From assembly GCA_016871275.1 (NCBI GenBank), contig VFZG01000008.1:1-64000 (forward strand): a DNA stretch of 64,000 bases. The letters are read 5' to 3'. Positions within the stretch are counted from its first letter, which is position 1. The number at the start of each line of letters is the position of its first letter. The notes below the pieces were generated by a model. The model did no database searches, was not told where the DNA came from, and saw nothing but the letters and a program-made list of their open reading frames with translations. Source of the DNA: Acidimicrobiia bacterium (GTDB lineage Bacteria > Acidobacteriota > Vicinamibacteria > Vicinamibacterales > UBA2999). Of this stretch, positions 27,148 through 37,141 are shown one piece after another. A program made the translations under genes and the position numbers.

Positions 27148-28304
27148 CACATCCACCACTTGAAGCGGCCGTATTGTGCCACACGCGCCGCCACGCGCGG
27201 CGGGAGCTCGCGAAACGACTCGCGTGTCACGAGCACGTTGTGGGAATCGCGGCAGAGCTCGTCGAAGATGGCCCGGAGCGGCGCCACTGCCCGCGGGTCG
27301 CGGCTCTCGAGCATCAATTCGCCCAGCCGGTCGTGCGCCGCGTCTTCGAAGTTGTAGCTGCCGAAGGCCGCCCACGCGTCGTCGATGAGCACGATCTTCG
27401 AGTGCTCGCCGCGCCGGTGTTCGTAGATCCGCACGCCGGCCTCGAGCAGCCGAGGGTAACTGGCGGCGGCCGCGATCCACGCCAGGTCCGTGGCCGGCAG
27501 GGCATCCCGGTGCGAGTGGAACACCTCGACGAGCACGCCGCGACTGGCCGCGCGCAGCACGGCGTCGAGGAGCGGAGCGACGGGCTTGAAGTAGAAGCTC
27601 GTGATGCGGGCCGAGGTCTGGGCACCATCGAGCATCGCGATCATCCGCGTCGTGACGGCGTTGTCGCCGCACCAGCCGAAGGGCCCCATCCAATCCTGTG
27701 TCAGATTCGGGTTGCAGTACCAGTAGTCGAGTGCGAGGTCCGCCGGTGCCGGGTCGGCACGCGCCACGTCCGCCAGGGTCGCCAGATGCGCGTGCGGCAC
27801 CGTGCCGCCGAAGTCACGCAGGCTCTCGAGCAGCGTGGCCACGATCGGCCCGCGTACCGCCACGGCGTATTCGTTCCACTGCTCGAAGGACGTCTTGGTC
27901 AGGTTGCTGCTGCCAACGATGGCTTCACCGGCTTCGGACACCTGGATCTTCACGTGCTGGCCGCCGCCGAGGAGCCGCTGCACCTGGTGCGCCGGCGCGT
28001 AGACAGTGACTGTGGCGCCCTCGGCGCGCAGGTCAGTGAGCTCGCGGTTGGCGGCAGCTCGCTGAGCCGGAGACATCAGCACGCCACCTAGGCGCTGGCC
28101 GAACGCATCGACTAGCAGCGACACGGCGACGCCGCGGCGCTGCGCCCGCTGCAGCGCGGCGAGGATCTCAGTGCCGTAGGCATCGTGTTCGATATAGAAC
28201 GTCGAGAGATGAAGGAAGGCGCGTGCCTCGTTGATCATCGCCAGGCGGCGCTGCCATTCCGCTGCCCGGTTCCAGAGCGGCACGAGCGCGGACGCCTTCT
28301 GCAT
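27147..28304 (-). CDS. Phospholipase D-like domain protein
   Basis: Two HxK motifs: GGQHVKIQVSEAGEAIVGSSNLT and GEHSKIVLIDDAWAAFGSYNFED. Confidence 0.85.
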   Translation of the reverse strand: MQKASALVPLWNRAAEWQRRLAMINEARAFLHLSTFYIEHDAYGTEILAALQRAQRRGVAVSLLVDAFGQRLGGVLMSPAQRAAANRELTDLRAEGATVTVYAPAHQVQRLLGGGQHVKIQVSEAGEAIVGSSNLTKTSFEQWNEYAVAVRGPIVATLLESLRDFGGTVPHAHLATLADVARADPAPADLALDYWYCNPNLTQDWMGPFGWCGDNAVTTRMIAMLDGAQTSARITSFYFKPVAPLLDAVLRAASRGVLVEVFHSHRDALPATDLAWIAAAASYPRLLEAGVRIYEHRRGEHSKIVLIDDAWAAFGSYNFEDAAHDRLGELMLESRDPRAVAPLRAIFDELCRDSHNVLVTRESFRELPPRVAARVAQYGRFKWWM

Positions 28305-29035
28305 CAGAGCCGGTAGCCGCCCGCGACGTCGATGTTCTGGCCGGTGACGTAGTTGGCGTCGAGCAGGTAGTGAACGGCCTGGCCGATGTCGTCGAGTGTG
28401 CCCGAGCGGCCAAGAGGCACCCACCGGCTGATTTCGTCGGGCGCCGGCAGATCCACCGAGTTCTCGAGCTGCCCGGGCGACACCATGTTCACGCGGATCT
28501 GCTGCGGCGCGTACGCGGCGGCAAGCGCACGGGTGAGCACGAGCAGGCCGGTCTTGCTCACGTAGTAGTCGGTGCCGCGAGTGTTGGCGCGAATGCCTTC
28601 GAGCCCTGCCATGCCGATGTTGATGATGTGGCCGCGGGCCGGCATCAGCTTGAGCGCGCCGTAGCAGCAGTAGTAGGCGCCCGAGAGATTCGCGGCGATG
28701 GTGTCGTCCCACCCGTCGGGATCGAGAGCCGTCAGCGGTTGCGGGTTGTAGTTGCCGACGTTGTTCACGAGCAGATCCACGCGGCCTTCGGCGTTGCCGA
28801 TGTCGGCAAAGGCGGAAGCCACTGCGTGTTTGTCGGCCACGTCAACCTTTCGTGCGCGGGCGCGGCAACCGGTGGCGGCGATGGCCTGTTCGAGCGTGCG
28901 GGCCTCGTCGTCCGACGACCGGTAGAAGACGACGACGTCGTAACCGCGTGCGGCCAGTGACAGGCAGAGATGCCGGCCGAGCCGCCTGGCCCCGCCAGTG
29001 ACCACCGCGACGGGACGAGTGCTGGCGGCACTCAT
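28304..29035 (-). CDS. Short-chain dehydrogenase/reductase, pteridine-reductase-like
   Basis: VTGGARRLGRHLCLSLAARGYDVVVFYRSS (TGxxxRLGR); LLVNNVGNY; YYVSKTGLLVLTRALA catalytic YxxxK. Confidence 0.85.
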   Translation of the reverse strand: MSAASTRPVAVVTGGARRLGRHLCLSLAARGYDVVVFYRSSDDEARTLEQAIAATGCRARARKVDVADKHAVASAFADIGNAEGRVDLLVNNVGNYNPQPLTALDPDGWDDTIAANLSGAYYCCYGALKLMPARGHIINIGMAGLEGIRANTRGTDYYVSKTGLLVLTRALAAAYAPQQIRVNMVSPGQLENSVDLPAPDEISRWVPLGRSGTLDDIGQAVHYLLDANYVTGQNIDVAGGYRL

Positions 29036-29388
29036 CGGCGGCGCTCCACGCGTACGAACGAACAGTCGGCGGCCGGGACGGCGGCGGGTTTCCGCACTTC
29101 GATCCGTACGGCCGTCGCCACCGGCACCTCCGCGAGTAGTTGCCCCGCGGTGCGCTCAGCCATCGTCTCGATCAGCTGGAACCGCGAATCCTGCAACAGG
29201 CGGGTGACACCCGCGGCAATGCCGTCGTAGTCCACCGCATCCGCAATTGCGTCGGAGCCAGCAGGTGGGTCGAAGTCGTAGTCGAGCTCGATGTCCAGAT
29301 ACACGGTCTGCGCGGCAACACGCTCGTGCGGATAGATGCCGATGATGCAGTCGACTCGCAGGTTCTTCAGTCCGGTCGTGCCCGTCAT
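29032..29388 (-). CDS. Dihydroneopterin aldolase-like protein (FolB/FolX family)
   Basis: LKNLRVDCIIGIYPHERVAAQTVYLDIELDYDFDPPAGSDAIADAVDYDGIAAGV; MAERTAGQLL; VRIEVRKPAAV. Confidence 0.88.
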   Translation of the reverse strand: MTGTTGLKNLRVDCIIGIYPHERVAAQTVYLDIELDYDFDPPAGSDAIADAVDYDGIAAGVTRLLQDSRFQLIETMAERTAGQLLAEVPVATAVRIEVRKPAAVPAADCSFVRVERRR

Positions 29389-30170
29389 GTGGCCGAGTCC
29401 TTCCGTGCGATCCAGATCTGTTCCTCGGCCGTGGCGGCGAGAAACGGTGTGCCGTCGAAGGCACCGAGGCAGCCTTCCGCCTTGAAGCCGGTGTCGGCGA
29501 GCAGGGCGGCCGCCTGCGCGGGTGACATCCAGCTCAGTGACAGCGGGCGATAGCGGCGGCGCATCATCACGCCGTCGTCGTCGAGCAGGTCTTCCCAGGT
29601 GACGACGCGCATCGTCTGCGCGTGTGCGTCGATGAGGGACGTGACCCAGAGCAGCGCGTGATGTCCATCCGGCGTGTCGTACTCCGCACGCAGCTGCACA
29701 CGTCGCATCTCGTCGAGCCGCCCGGGTGTCATGAGGAAGTCGTCGAAGATGAAGCGCCCGCCCGGCCGCAGCTGCGTGTGGATGTGGCGCAGGGCATCGC
29801 GCTTGGCGTCGAGTGAGGTGAGGTGACCGATGCTGTGGTAGGGCAGCGCAATGAGCGCGGCCGGTTCTGGCAGCACGAAGCTGCGGAAGTCGCCCTGCAG
29901 AAGGGTGAGGCGGTTGGCCACACCGGCCTCGGCCGCGCGCGCCTGGCACAGAGCGAGCATCGCCGGCGACAGATCCACGCCGACGACGTGGCGGCCCCGC
30001 ACCGCCGCCTCCACCGCAATCCGCCCGTCGCCCACGCCGAGTTCCACCACCGAACCCTCGGCCGCGAGGTACGCCTGCACGTAGAAGGGAAGGTTGGTGT
30101 GGGTGGAGCCGGCAGTGGCCGTCCAGATGCTGTAGATGTCGGCGAAGCGCTCGTACTCCAATGCGTCCAT
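29385..30170 (-). CDS. Class I SAM-dependent methyltransferase
   Basis: VVELGVGDGRIAVEAAVRGRHVVGVDLSPAML motif I; LRHIHTQLRPGGRFIFDDF. Confidence 0.88.
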   Translation of the reverse strand: MDALEYERFADIYSIWTATAGSTHTNLPFYVQAYLAAEGSVVELGVGDGRIAVEAAVRGRHVVGVDLSPAMLALCQARAAEAGVANRLTLLQGDFRSFVLPEPAALIALPYHSIGHLTSLDAKRDALRHIHTQLRPGGRFIFDDFLMTPGRLDEMRRVQLRAEYDTPDGHHALLWVTSLIDAHAQTMRVVTWEDLLDDDGVMMRRRYRPLSLSWMSPAQAAALLADTGFKAEGCLGAFDGTPFLAATAEEQIWIARKDSAT

Positions 30171-30218
30171 TATCGCTATTGGACCACGTCCGTCGCCGCT
30201 TCGATTCACCACCGCGCA

Positions 30219-30680
30219 CTACGCGATACGGGCCCCGGACGTGTTCACGTAGACGGCGTGGAGCGATTGACTGGCCGTCATGAACAGGCGGTTGCGCCTG
30301 CTGCCGCCGAAGCACACGCTGGCGCAGGTTTCCGGCAGCCGGATCATGCCGATCGTCGCGCCGTCGGGGGCGATGACCTGCACGCCAGGCGCGCGCCCGC
30401 CCAGATGTTGCCCTCGACGTCACAGCGGATGCCGTCGGCCCCACTCGGCGCATTGGTGCCAGCAATGGTGAGTGTCGCCAGTGTGCGCGCGTTGCGCAGT
30501 GTGGTGCCGGTGACGTCGAACGCCTTGATGGCGCGCCTGCTGGCTGTGTCGGCCAGGTAGCGCGTCCTGTAGTCGGGCAAGAAGCAGAGCCCGTCAGGAC
30601 CGGTCACCTCGTCGGTGACCTTTGGAATCTCGCCCGAGCGGCCATCCGCCCGGTAGACCGCCATTGGGAGTTTCGAGTCG
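30219..30680 (-). pseudogene. SMP-30/gluconolactonase-like remnant, N-truncated and frameshifted
   Basis: VYRADGRSGEIPKVTDEVTGPDGLCFLPDYRTRYLADTASRRAIKAFDV...DGIRCDVEGNIWAGA in one frame; GVQVIAPDGATIGMIRLPETCASVCFGGSRRNRLFMTASQSLHAVYVNTSGARIA* in another. Confidence 0.72.
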
Positions 30681-31035
30681 GCCACGAGCGCCGCGGCTTG
30701 TAGTCGCGGACGGGGGGCGCCGTGACTACCAGGCAGCTGCTGACGGCGCCGCCGACGGCTTCGAGCAACCCGGCGGCCCAGAGCGCCCACGGCGCGGACG
30801 CTAGCGTAGCCACGCCATGGCTCGCCAACACCAATAGAAAGGGCGCGTCGAAGGCGAATAAGAACGACGACTGGCCACTGACCAACGCCTCGAGGTATGC
30901 GCTGGAACCCATTCGGGAGACCAGGAACATGAAGACCGGTGCCTTGAGCACCACCGCTTCCGCCTCCCGCACAAAGAAACTCGCGCCGTGCGACAGGGCT
31001 CATGGCGCCAATCATATGGCAGGCGAGTGCCGGGA

Positions 31036-32430
<1,395 letters not shown>

Positions 32431-32435
32431 GCCAA

Positions 32436-32477
32436 GCCTCTCATTCCTCATTCCTCGTTGCTTAGTCCCTAGTTCCC
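32436..32477. repeat. TCATTCC-type ~7-bp repeat between NtrC and NtrB genes
   Basis: gcctctcattcctcattcctcgttgcttagtccctagttccc. Confidence 0.7.
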
Positions 32478-33574
32478 ACCGGCAGCGTCAGGCGGAACCG
32501 GGTGCCGCGCCCGTCGGCCGTCGTCATGTCGATGCGGCCGTCGTGCGCGTCGATGATCTTGCGGACGATGGCCAGCCCCAGGCCCGAGCCCTGGGCCTTG
32601 GTGGTAAAAAACGGATTGAAGATCTTCTCCGCCACATCGTCCGGCATCCCCGGCCCGTCGTCGATGACGTCGACCAGCACGGTCGGTACCGCCGCGTGGC
32701 CGTCGGGCAGTAGCGCGCCGTCGTCGGCGCCGCGCGCCATGCGCGCCGTGATCTCGATCCGGCCGTGACCGTCGAGCGCCTCGTAGGCGTTGATCAGCAG
32801 ATTGCAGAAGACCTGCGTCAGCTGGTGCTGGTCGGCACCGAGCAGCGGCAGATCCGCCGGTATGCTCAAGTCGACGACGATGGCGCCGCGCGTGGCCTTG
32901 CCGTCGGCCAGCGCCACCGCGTTCGACACCGCGTCGGCCACCGACGTGCGATCCACCTGCAGGCGCACCGGGCGCACGAACGCCAGCACTTCCTGCACGA
33001 TCGCGTTGGCCATCTTGGCTTCGTTGATGATGTCGCCGACCAGCGCCTGCACGTCGGGGTGGTCCGGCGCCTTGCGGCGCAGCAGGCCGGCGAGCACCTC
33101 GATGCCCGCCAGCGGGTTCTTGATCTCGTGCGCCATCACCGCCGCCATCTCGCCGACGGCCGCCAGGCGATCGCGGAGCCGCTCGCGCTCCTCGATCTGC
33201 TCGACGTGGGTCAGATCTTTGAAGAACAGGGCGGCGCCCATCGGCTCGCCGTGATCGTCGCGCACCAGCGACAACGTGTAGCCGATCACCGTGCCGGTGG
33301 ACTTGAGCCTGAGTTCGGCGCGATTGGGCAGCGACTGCAGCTCGAAGGCGCCGCCCAGCACGCGAACGATGTCGGGATGTTCGTGCAGGAGATCGGCGTA
33401 GCCGGCGCCGGCCGCGTCGCCTGCCGCCAGGCGGAAGAGCCGGCGGGCCTCGTCGTTGACCAGCACGACGCCGCCCTGGCGGTCGATTGCCAGCACGCCG
33501 TTGCGCATGTTGCCCACCATGTGGCGGAAGAACTTGTCCGCGAGGCGGGAGGATGTCTCGGCAGGTTTGGGCAT
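32462..33574 (-). CDS. PAS-domain histidine kinase (NtrB-like)
   Basis: MAHEIKNPLAGIEVLAGLL H-box; VFCNLLINAYEAL N-box; DDGPGMPDDVAEKIFNPFFTTKAQGSGLGLAI. Confidence 0.94.
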   Translation of the reverse strand: MPKPAETSSRLADKFFRHMVGNMRNGVLAIDRQGGVVLVNDEARRLFRLAAGDAAGAGYADLLHEHPDIVRVLGGAFELQSLPNRAELRLKSTGTVIGYTLSLVRDDHGEPMGAALFFKDLTHVEQIEERERLRDRLAAVGEMAAVMAHEIKNPLAGIEVLAGLLRRKAPDHPDVQALVGDIINEAKMANAIVQEVLAFVRPVRLQVDRTSVADAVSNAVALADGKATRGAIVVDLSIPADLPLLGADQHQLTQVFCNLLINAYEALDGHGRIEITARMARGADDGALLPDGHAAVPTVLVDVIDDGPGMPDDVAEKIFNPFFTTKAQGSGLGLAIVRKIIDAHDGRIDMTTADGRGTRFRLTLPVGTRD

Positions 33575-33597
33575 TACCGTGTGGCCGAGCCGGGTTG

Positions 33598-33613
33598 AGC
33601 AAAGGCCGTGCCC
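33598..33613 (-). promoter_or_regulatory. Candidate sigma-54 (-24/-12) promoter upstream of the NtrB-like kinase
   Basis: Minus strand GGGCACGGCCTTTGCT versus consensus TGGCACGNNNNTTGCW; GG/GC spacing fits, one mismatch. Confidence 0.6.
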
Positions 33614-33708
33614 CGCTGGGCCGCAACGACTGAACGCTCTAAGCCGTTGCGATTACATAATTTGTATTATGCCCTGATGTGGAACTCGATAACGAAACAG
33701 TAATCGAT

Positions 33709-35679
33709 TCACGAATTTCGTAGATCGGCGAATCGCTCCAGTTCGCTTTGCAGCATTTCCCACTGGCCCAGGAGCTCACCGACTTCCCACATGAGCGACT
33801 GGTGCCGGGCGAGCACGGGCTTGGACATTTCGTGGTCGGAATAGAAGTCGGGCGCGGACATCTGCTGCTCGACGTCCTTGATGTGTTTCTCCCGCTCGGC
33901 GACCCGCGCCTCGAGCTCGGCGATACGGTCTTTGAGCGCCTTGTAAGCCCGTTCACGCTTCTTCCTCTCGGCCTGCTCACGCTTGCGGTCTTCGTAGGTC
34001 TGCTCAGACGTCGCTGCCGGTTTGGCGGCGACGGGCTTCGGGCTGCGGGCTTCGGGCTTGCGACTGGGAGTGTCCTTGGCCTGCTTGCTCCAGAGGAACG
34101 CTTCGTAGGTGCCGGGGTAGAGCGTCGCCTTGCCTTCGCCCACGTCGATGACCTTGGTCGCGAGCTTCTCGACAAAGTAGCGATCGTGCGACACGAAGAT
34201 CAGCGTGCCGCCGTACTCGACCAGCGCGTCGAGCAGCACTTCCTTGGAATCGATATCGAGGTGGTTGGTCGGTTCGTCGAGGAGCAGCGTGTTCGAGGGT
34301 CGCAGCAGCATGCGCGCCACCGCGAGTCGCGTGCGCTCGCCGCCCGACAGCACGCCGGCCTTCTTGTAGATGTCGTCGCCCGAAAACAGGAAGCCGCCGA
34401 GGATGTTGCGGATTGCCGGCACCATGGTGTGCGGCGAATCCGCGGACATGGTTTCGTAGACCGTCTTGGCCGGCTCGAGCCGCGTGGCCTCGTCTTGCGC
34501 GAAGTACTGCATCACGACCTGGTGGCCTGCGGTGCGGGTGCCGCTGCCGGGTGGCTCGTCGCCCGACAGGATGCGCATCAATGTCGATTTGCCGGCGCCG
34601 TTGTGGCCGACCAGCGCGATGCGATCGCCGCGCTCGATGTGCAGGTTCACCCGATCGAGGACGATGTTGTCCCCGTAGGCCTTGCGCACGTCCTTCAGCT
34701 CGAGCACCAGGCGGCCGCTCTTGGTGGCCGCTGGAAAGTTGAAGCGGATCTTCTTCCGCTCCGGGGGCACCTCGAGCCGCTCGACTTTGTCGAGCATCTT
34801 GATGCGGCTCTGGACCTGCGCCGCCTTGGTCGCCTGGTAGCGGAAGCGGTTGATGAACTCCTCGACGCGCTGGATTTCCTCGTCCTGGCGGCGCTTGGCT
34901 TCCTGCAGGCGCTCGAGCGCCGCCTCGCGCTGCTCGAGGTAGTTGCTGTAGTTGGTGTGGTATTCGGTGATCGTGCGGAGCGTCAGATCCGCAATGTGCG
35001 TCACCACCGCGTCCAGGAAGTATCGATCGTGCGACACCAGGATCACCGCGTGGGGATAGGCGACCAGGTATTCCTCGAGCCAGTTGCGCGCCTCCAGATC
35101 GAGATGGTTGGTCGGCTCGTCGAGCAGCAGCAGGTCCGGCTCGCTGAGCAGCAGCTTGGCCAGCGCGAGCCGCATCTGCCATCCGCCCGACAGGTGATCG
35201 GTGAGCTGTTCCTGCGCCTCGGGCTCGAAGCCCAGCCCCCGCAGCACGGTCGCCACCTTCAGTTCGATCTGGTAGCCGTCCGACAGCCTGAAGCGATCCT
35301 GGACGTCGCTGTAGCGCGCCAGCACGACGTCGTGTTCCGCCTCGTTCAGCGCCGCGTCGCCGAGCCGGGCCTCGAGCTCGTGCATCTCCGCCTTCAAGTC
35401 GAGCAGCGGCTTCAGCGCCTGGCTGGCTTCGTCACGGACGCTGCGGCCGCGGTGCGACAGGCCATCCTGCGGAAGGTAGCCGAGCGTCAGCGCATTGGGT
35501 TTCTGGATGACGCCGGAGTCCGGCTCGTCGAGCCCGGCGAGCATCTTCAGCAGCGTGGTCTTGCCGGCGCCGTTGGGTCCGCACAGGCCGACGCGGTCGC
35601 GATCGCCGACCTGCCAGGTGACATGTTCCAGCAGCGTCTTCTCGCCGAAGGCTTTTGTGACGTCTTGGAGCTGTAACAA
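33709..35679 (-). CDS. ABC-F family ATP-binding protein
   Basis: Two Walker A motifs (GPNGAGKTTLL, GHNGAGKSTLM), duplicated LSGG signatures, inter-domain linker and C-terminal coiled coil. Confidence 0.94.
   Translation of the reverse strand: MLQLQDVTKAFGEKTLLEHVTWQVGDRDRVGLCGPNGAGKTTLLKMLAGLDEPDSGVIQKPNALTLGYLPQDGLSHRGRSVRDEASQALKPLLDLKAEMHELEARLGDAALNEAEHDVVLARYSDVQDRFRLSDGYQIELKVATVLRGLGFEPEAQEQLTDHLSGGWQMRLALAKLLLSEPDLLLLDEPTNHLDLEARNWLEEYLVAYPHAVILVSHDRYFLDAVVTHIADLTLRTITEYHTNYSNYLEQREAALERLQEAKRRQDEEIQRVEEFINRFRYQATKAAQVQSRIKMLDKVERLEVPPERKKIRFNFPAATKSGRLVLELKDVRKAYGDNIVLDRVNLHIERGDRIALVGHNGAGKSTLMRILSGDEPPGSGTRTAGHQVVMQYFAQDEATRLEPAKTVYETMSADSPHTMVPAIRNILGGFLFSGDDIYKKAGVLSGGERTRLAVARMLLRPSNTLLLDEPTNHLDIDSKEVLLDALVEYGGTLIFVSHDRYFVEKLATKVIDVGEGKATLYPGTYEAFLWSKQAKDTPSRKPEARSPKPVAAKPAATSEQTYEDRKREQAERKKRERAYKALKDRIAELEARVAEREKHIKDVEQQMSAPDFYSDHEMSKPVLARHQSLMWEVGELLGQWEMLQSELERFADLRNS
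34032..34069. repeat. GGGCTTC-type repeat in the ABC-F gene (linker before C-terminal coiled coil)
   Basis: cgggcttcgggctgcgggcttcgggcttgcgactggga; encodes SRKPEARSPKP on the minus strand. Confidence 0.65.
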
Positions 35680-35776
35680 GAGGGCTTAGGGGCTTAGGGC
35701 TTGGGCTTAGGGGCGCCTAGGGGGAGAACGCTGTCCTTAAGCCCCGAGGCCCCTACCCCCTAAGCCCCTCGGCCCT
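35680..35776. repeat. TTAGGGGC-type repeat with inverted arm between ABC-F and HTH-REC genes
   Basis: agggcttaggggcttagggcttgggcttaggggcgcctaggggg ... ccttaagccccgaggcccctaccccctaagcccctcggccc. Confidence 0.85.
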
Positions 35777-36382
35777 TCATTCTCCAAGCGCGCGCGCGGC
35801 GGCCGCCAGGACCTGCGGTACGCGGAACGGCTTGGTGAGGTAACCGGCGACGCCGAGGTTCACGGCTTCGATGGCGCTCGATTCGGTGGAGAAGCCCGTG
35901 ATGATGATCACCGGCAGTTCCGGCTGCAAGCGCTTCGCTTCGCGAATCAGCGTCAAGTCGTCCATGCCCGGCATTTTCAGGTCCGCGATCAGCAGGTCGT
36001 AGTTGCCGAGGCGCAGGCGCTCGAGGGCCGCGCGACCGTCCGGTGCGGTATCGACGTCGTACTCCGCAAGGGCCAAGGTCTTCTGCAGCAGCTCGCGGAT
36101 GCTCGATTCATCGTCTACGACCAACACCCGGCTTCTCCCCTCGCGGGCCTGTGGCGGGTCGGCGACGGCCGACGCGGTGCTGCCGCGATTGGCACGTGGC
36201 CGTTGTGTGTCAAGCCATGCATCAATCTCACGTTTGCGAAACCGCCATTGGCGGCCCACCCGAACGGCGGGGATCTTCCCGGCCTTGATCAGCCGGTACA
36301 CCGTCCGAAGGTTGACTTGGAGGTAGTCCAAGATTTCTTCTGTCGTCAGGAAGACTTCGTCGTTTGGAAAATTCACGCCCAC
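35777..36382 (-). CDS. Excisionase-type HTH fused to response-regulator receiver domain
   Basis: FLTTEEILDYLQVNLRTVYRLIKAGKIPAVRVGRQWRFRKREIDAWL (HTH_17) followed by RVLVVDDESSIRELLQKTL...LIADLKMPGM...YLTKPF. Confidence 0.9.
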   Translation of the reverse strand: MGVNFPNDEVFLTTEEILDYLQVNLRTVYRLIKAGKIPAVRVGRQWRFRKREIDAWLDTQRPRANRGSTASAVADPPQAREGRSRVLVVDDESSIRELLQKTLALAEYDVDTAPDGRAALERLRLGNYDLLIADLKMPGMDDLTLIREAKRLQPELPVIIITGFSTESSAIEAVNLGVAGYLTKPFRVPQVLAAAARALGE

Positions 36383-36550
36383 CAGGTCTCTGAGCTCGGT
36401 ATCTTACTCCAGCTGTCGCACCTTCGCCCTGGTTTCACTGGCTGCGGTTCGACAGGGTTACTTTTTCTTGACCCGCCACGGCGGGTGGGCCGACTATCGG
36501 GCGGGGGCCGGAGTCTTAGGGAATAGCGAGAACGTTTCGCAAACATCCGG

Positions 36551-37141
36551 ATGGTAGCGACCGACGAGGAGCTCGTCGTCAAGTCCATGGCTGGCGACGT
36601 GGAGAGCTTCAACCAGCTCGTGTTGCGCTGGGAGCGGCCGATCTATGCCTTGGCGTACCGCGTCATTGGCCGTGATGAGGACGCGCGCGACGTTGTACAG
36701 CAAACGTTTCTCCGGGCCTTCCGGGCGCTTCCGGGGTTCAAGGGCCAGGCGAAGTTCTCATCCTGGCTCTATCGAATCGCCCTGAACCTCTGCAGGGATT
36801 GGATTCGACGGAAGAAGCGGACCCCGTTAGTGGAAATGCCCGAAGGCATCGACGTGGTCGAGCTTGCCTCGGAGCAGGGTCCTGCCGAGTCGATTGAAGA
36901 CCTCGTCGCGCGCCAGGAAATGAGCCGGATCGTGGCGGAGGGCATGAAGAAGCTGCCTGAGGAGCAACGCACGGCAATTGTGTTGAAGGAGTACCACGGC
37001 CTGACGTTCCAGGAGATTGCGGATCTGCAGGGGTGCCCGCTGAGCACCGTGAAGACGCGTTTGTACCAGGGCCTGACGGTATTGAGGCGCCACCTGGAAA
37101 GCCAGGGCATGACGAAGTTCGAGAGTGGCAAAGGACCATGA
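36551..37141 (+). CDS. ECF-type RNA polymerase sigma factor
   Basis: ALAYRVIGRDEDARDVVQQTFLRAFRALPGFKGQAKFSSWLYRIALNLCRD; LTFQEIADLQGCPLSTVKTRLYQGL. Confidence 0.94.
   Translation: MVATDEELVVKSMAGDVESFNQLVLRWERPIYALAYRVIGRDEDARDVVQQTFLRAFRALPGFKGQAKFSSWLYRIALNLCRDWIRRKKRTPLVEMPEGIDVVELASEQGPAESIEDLVARQEMSRIVAEGMKKLPEEQRTAIVLKEYHGLTFQEIADLQGCPLSTVKTRLYQGLTVLRRHLESQGMTKFESGKGP

Noticed and set aside
33748-35676. 642-aa plus-strand ORF antisense to the ABC-F gene
   Set aside because: His/Arg/Val-rich artefact; minus strand has both Walker A and signature motifs.
36471-36486. ACCCGCC-ac-GGCGGGT palindrome upstream of the ECF sigma gene
   Set aside because: Only a 7-bp stem in GC-rich DNA and no supporting context; could be chance.
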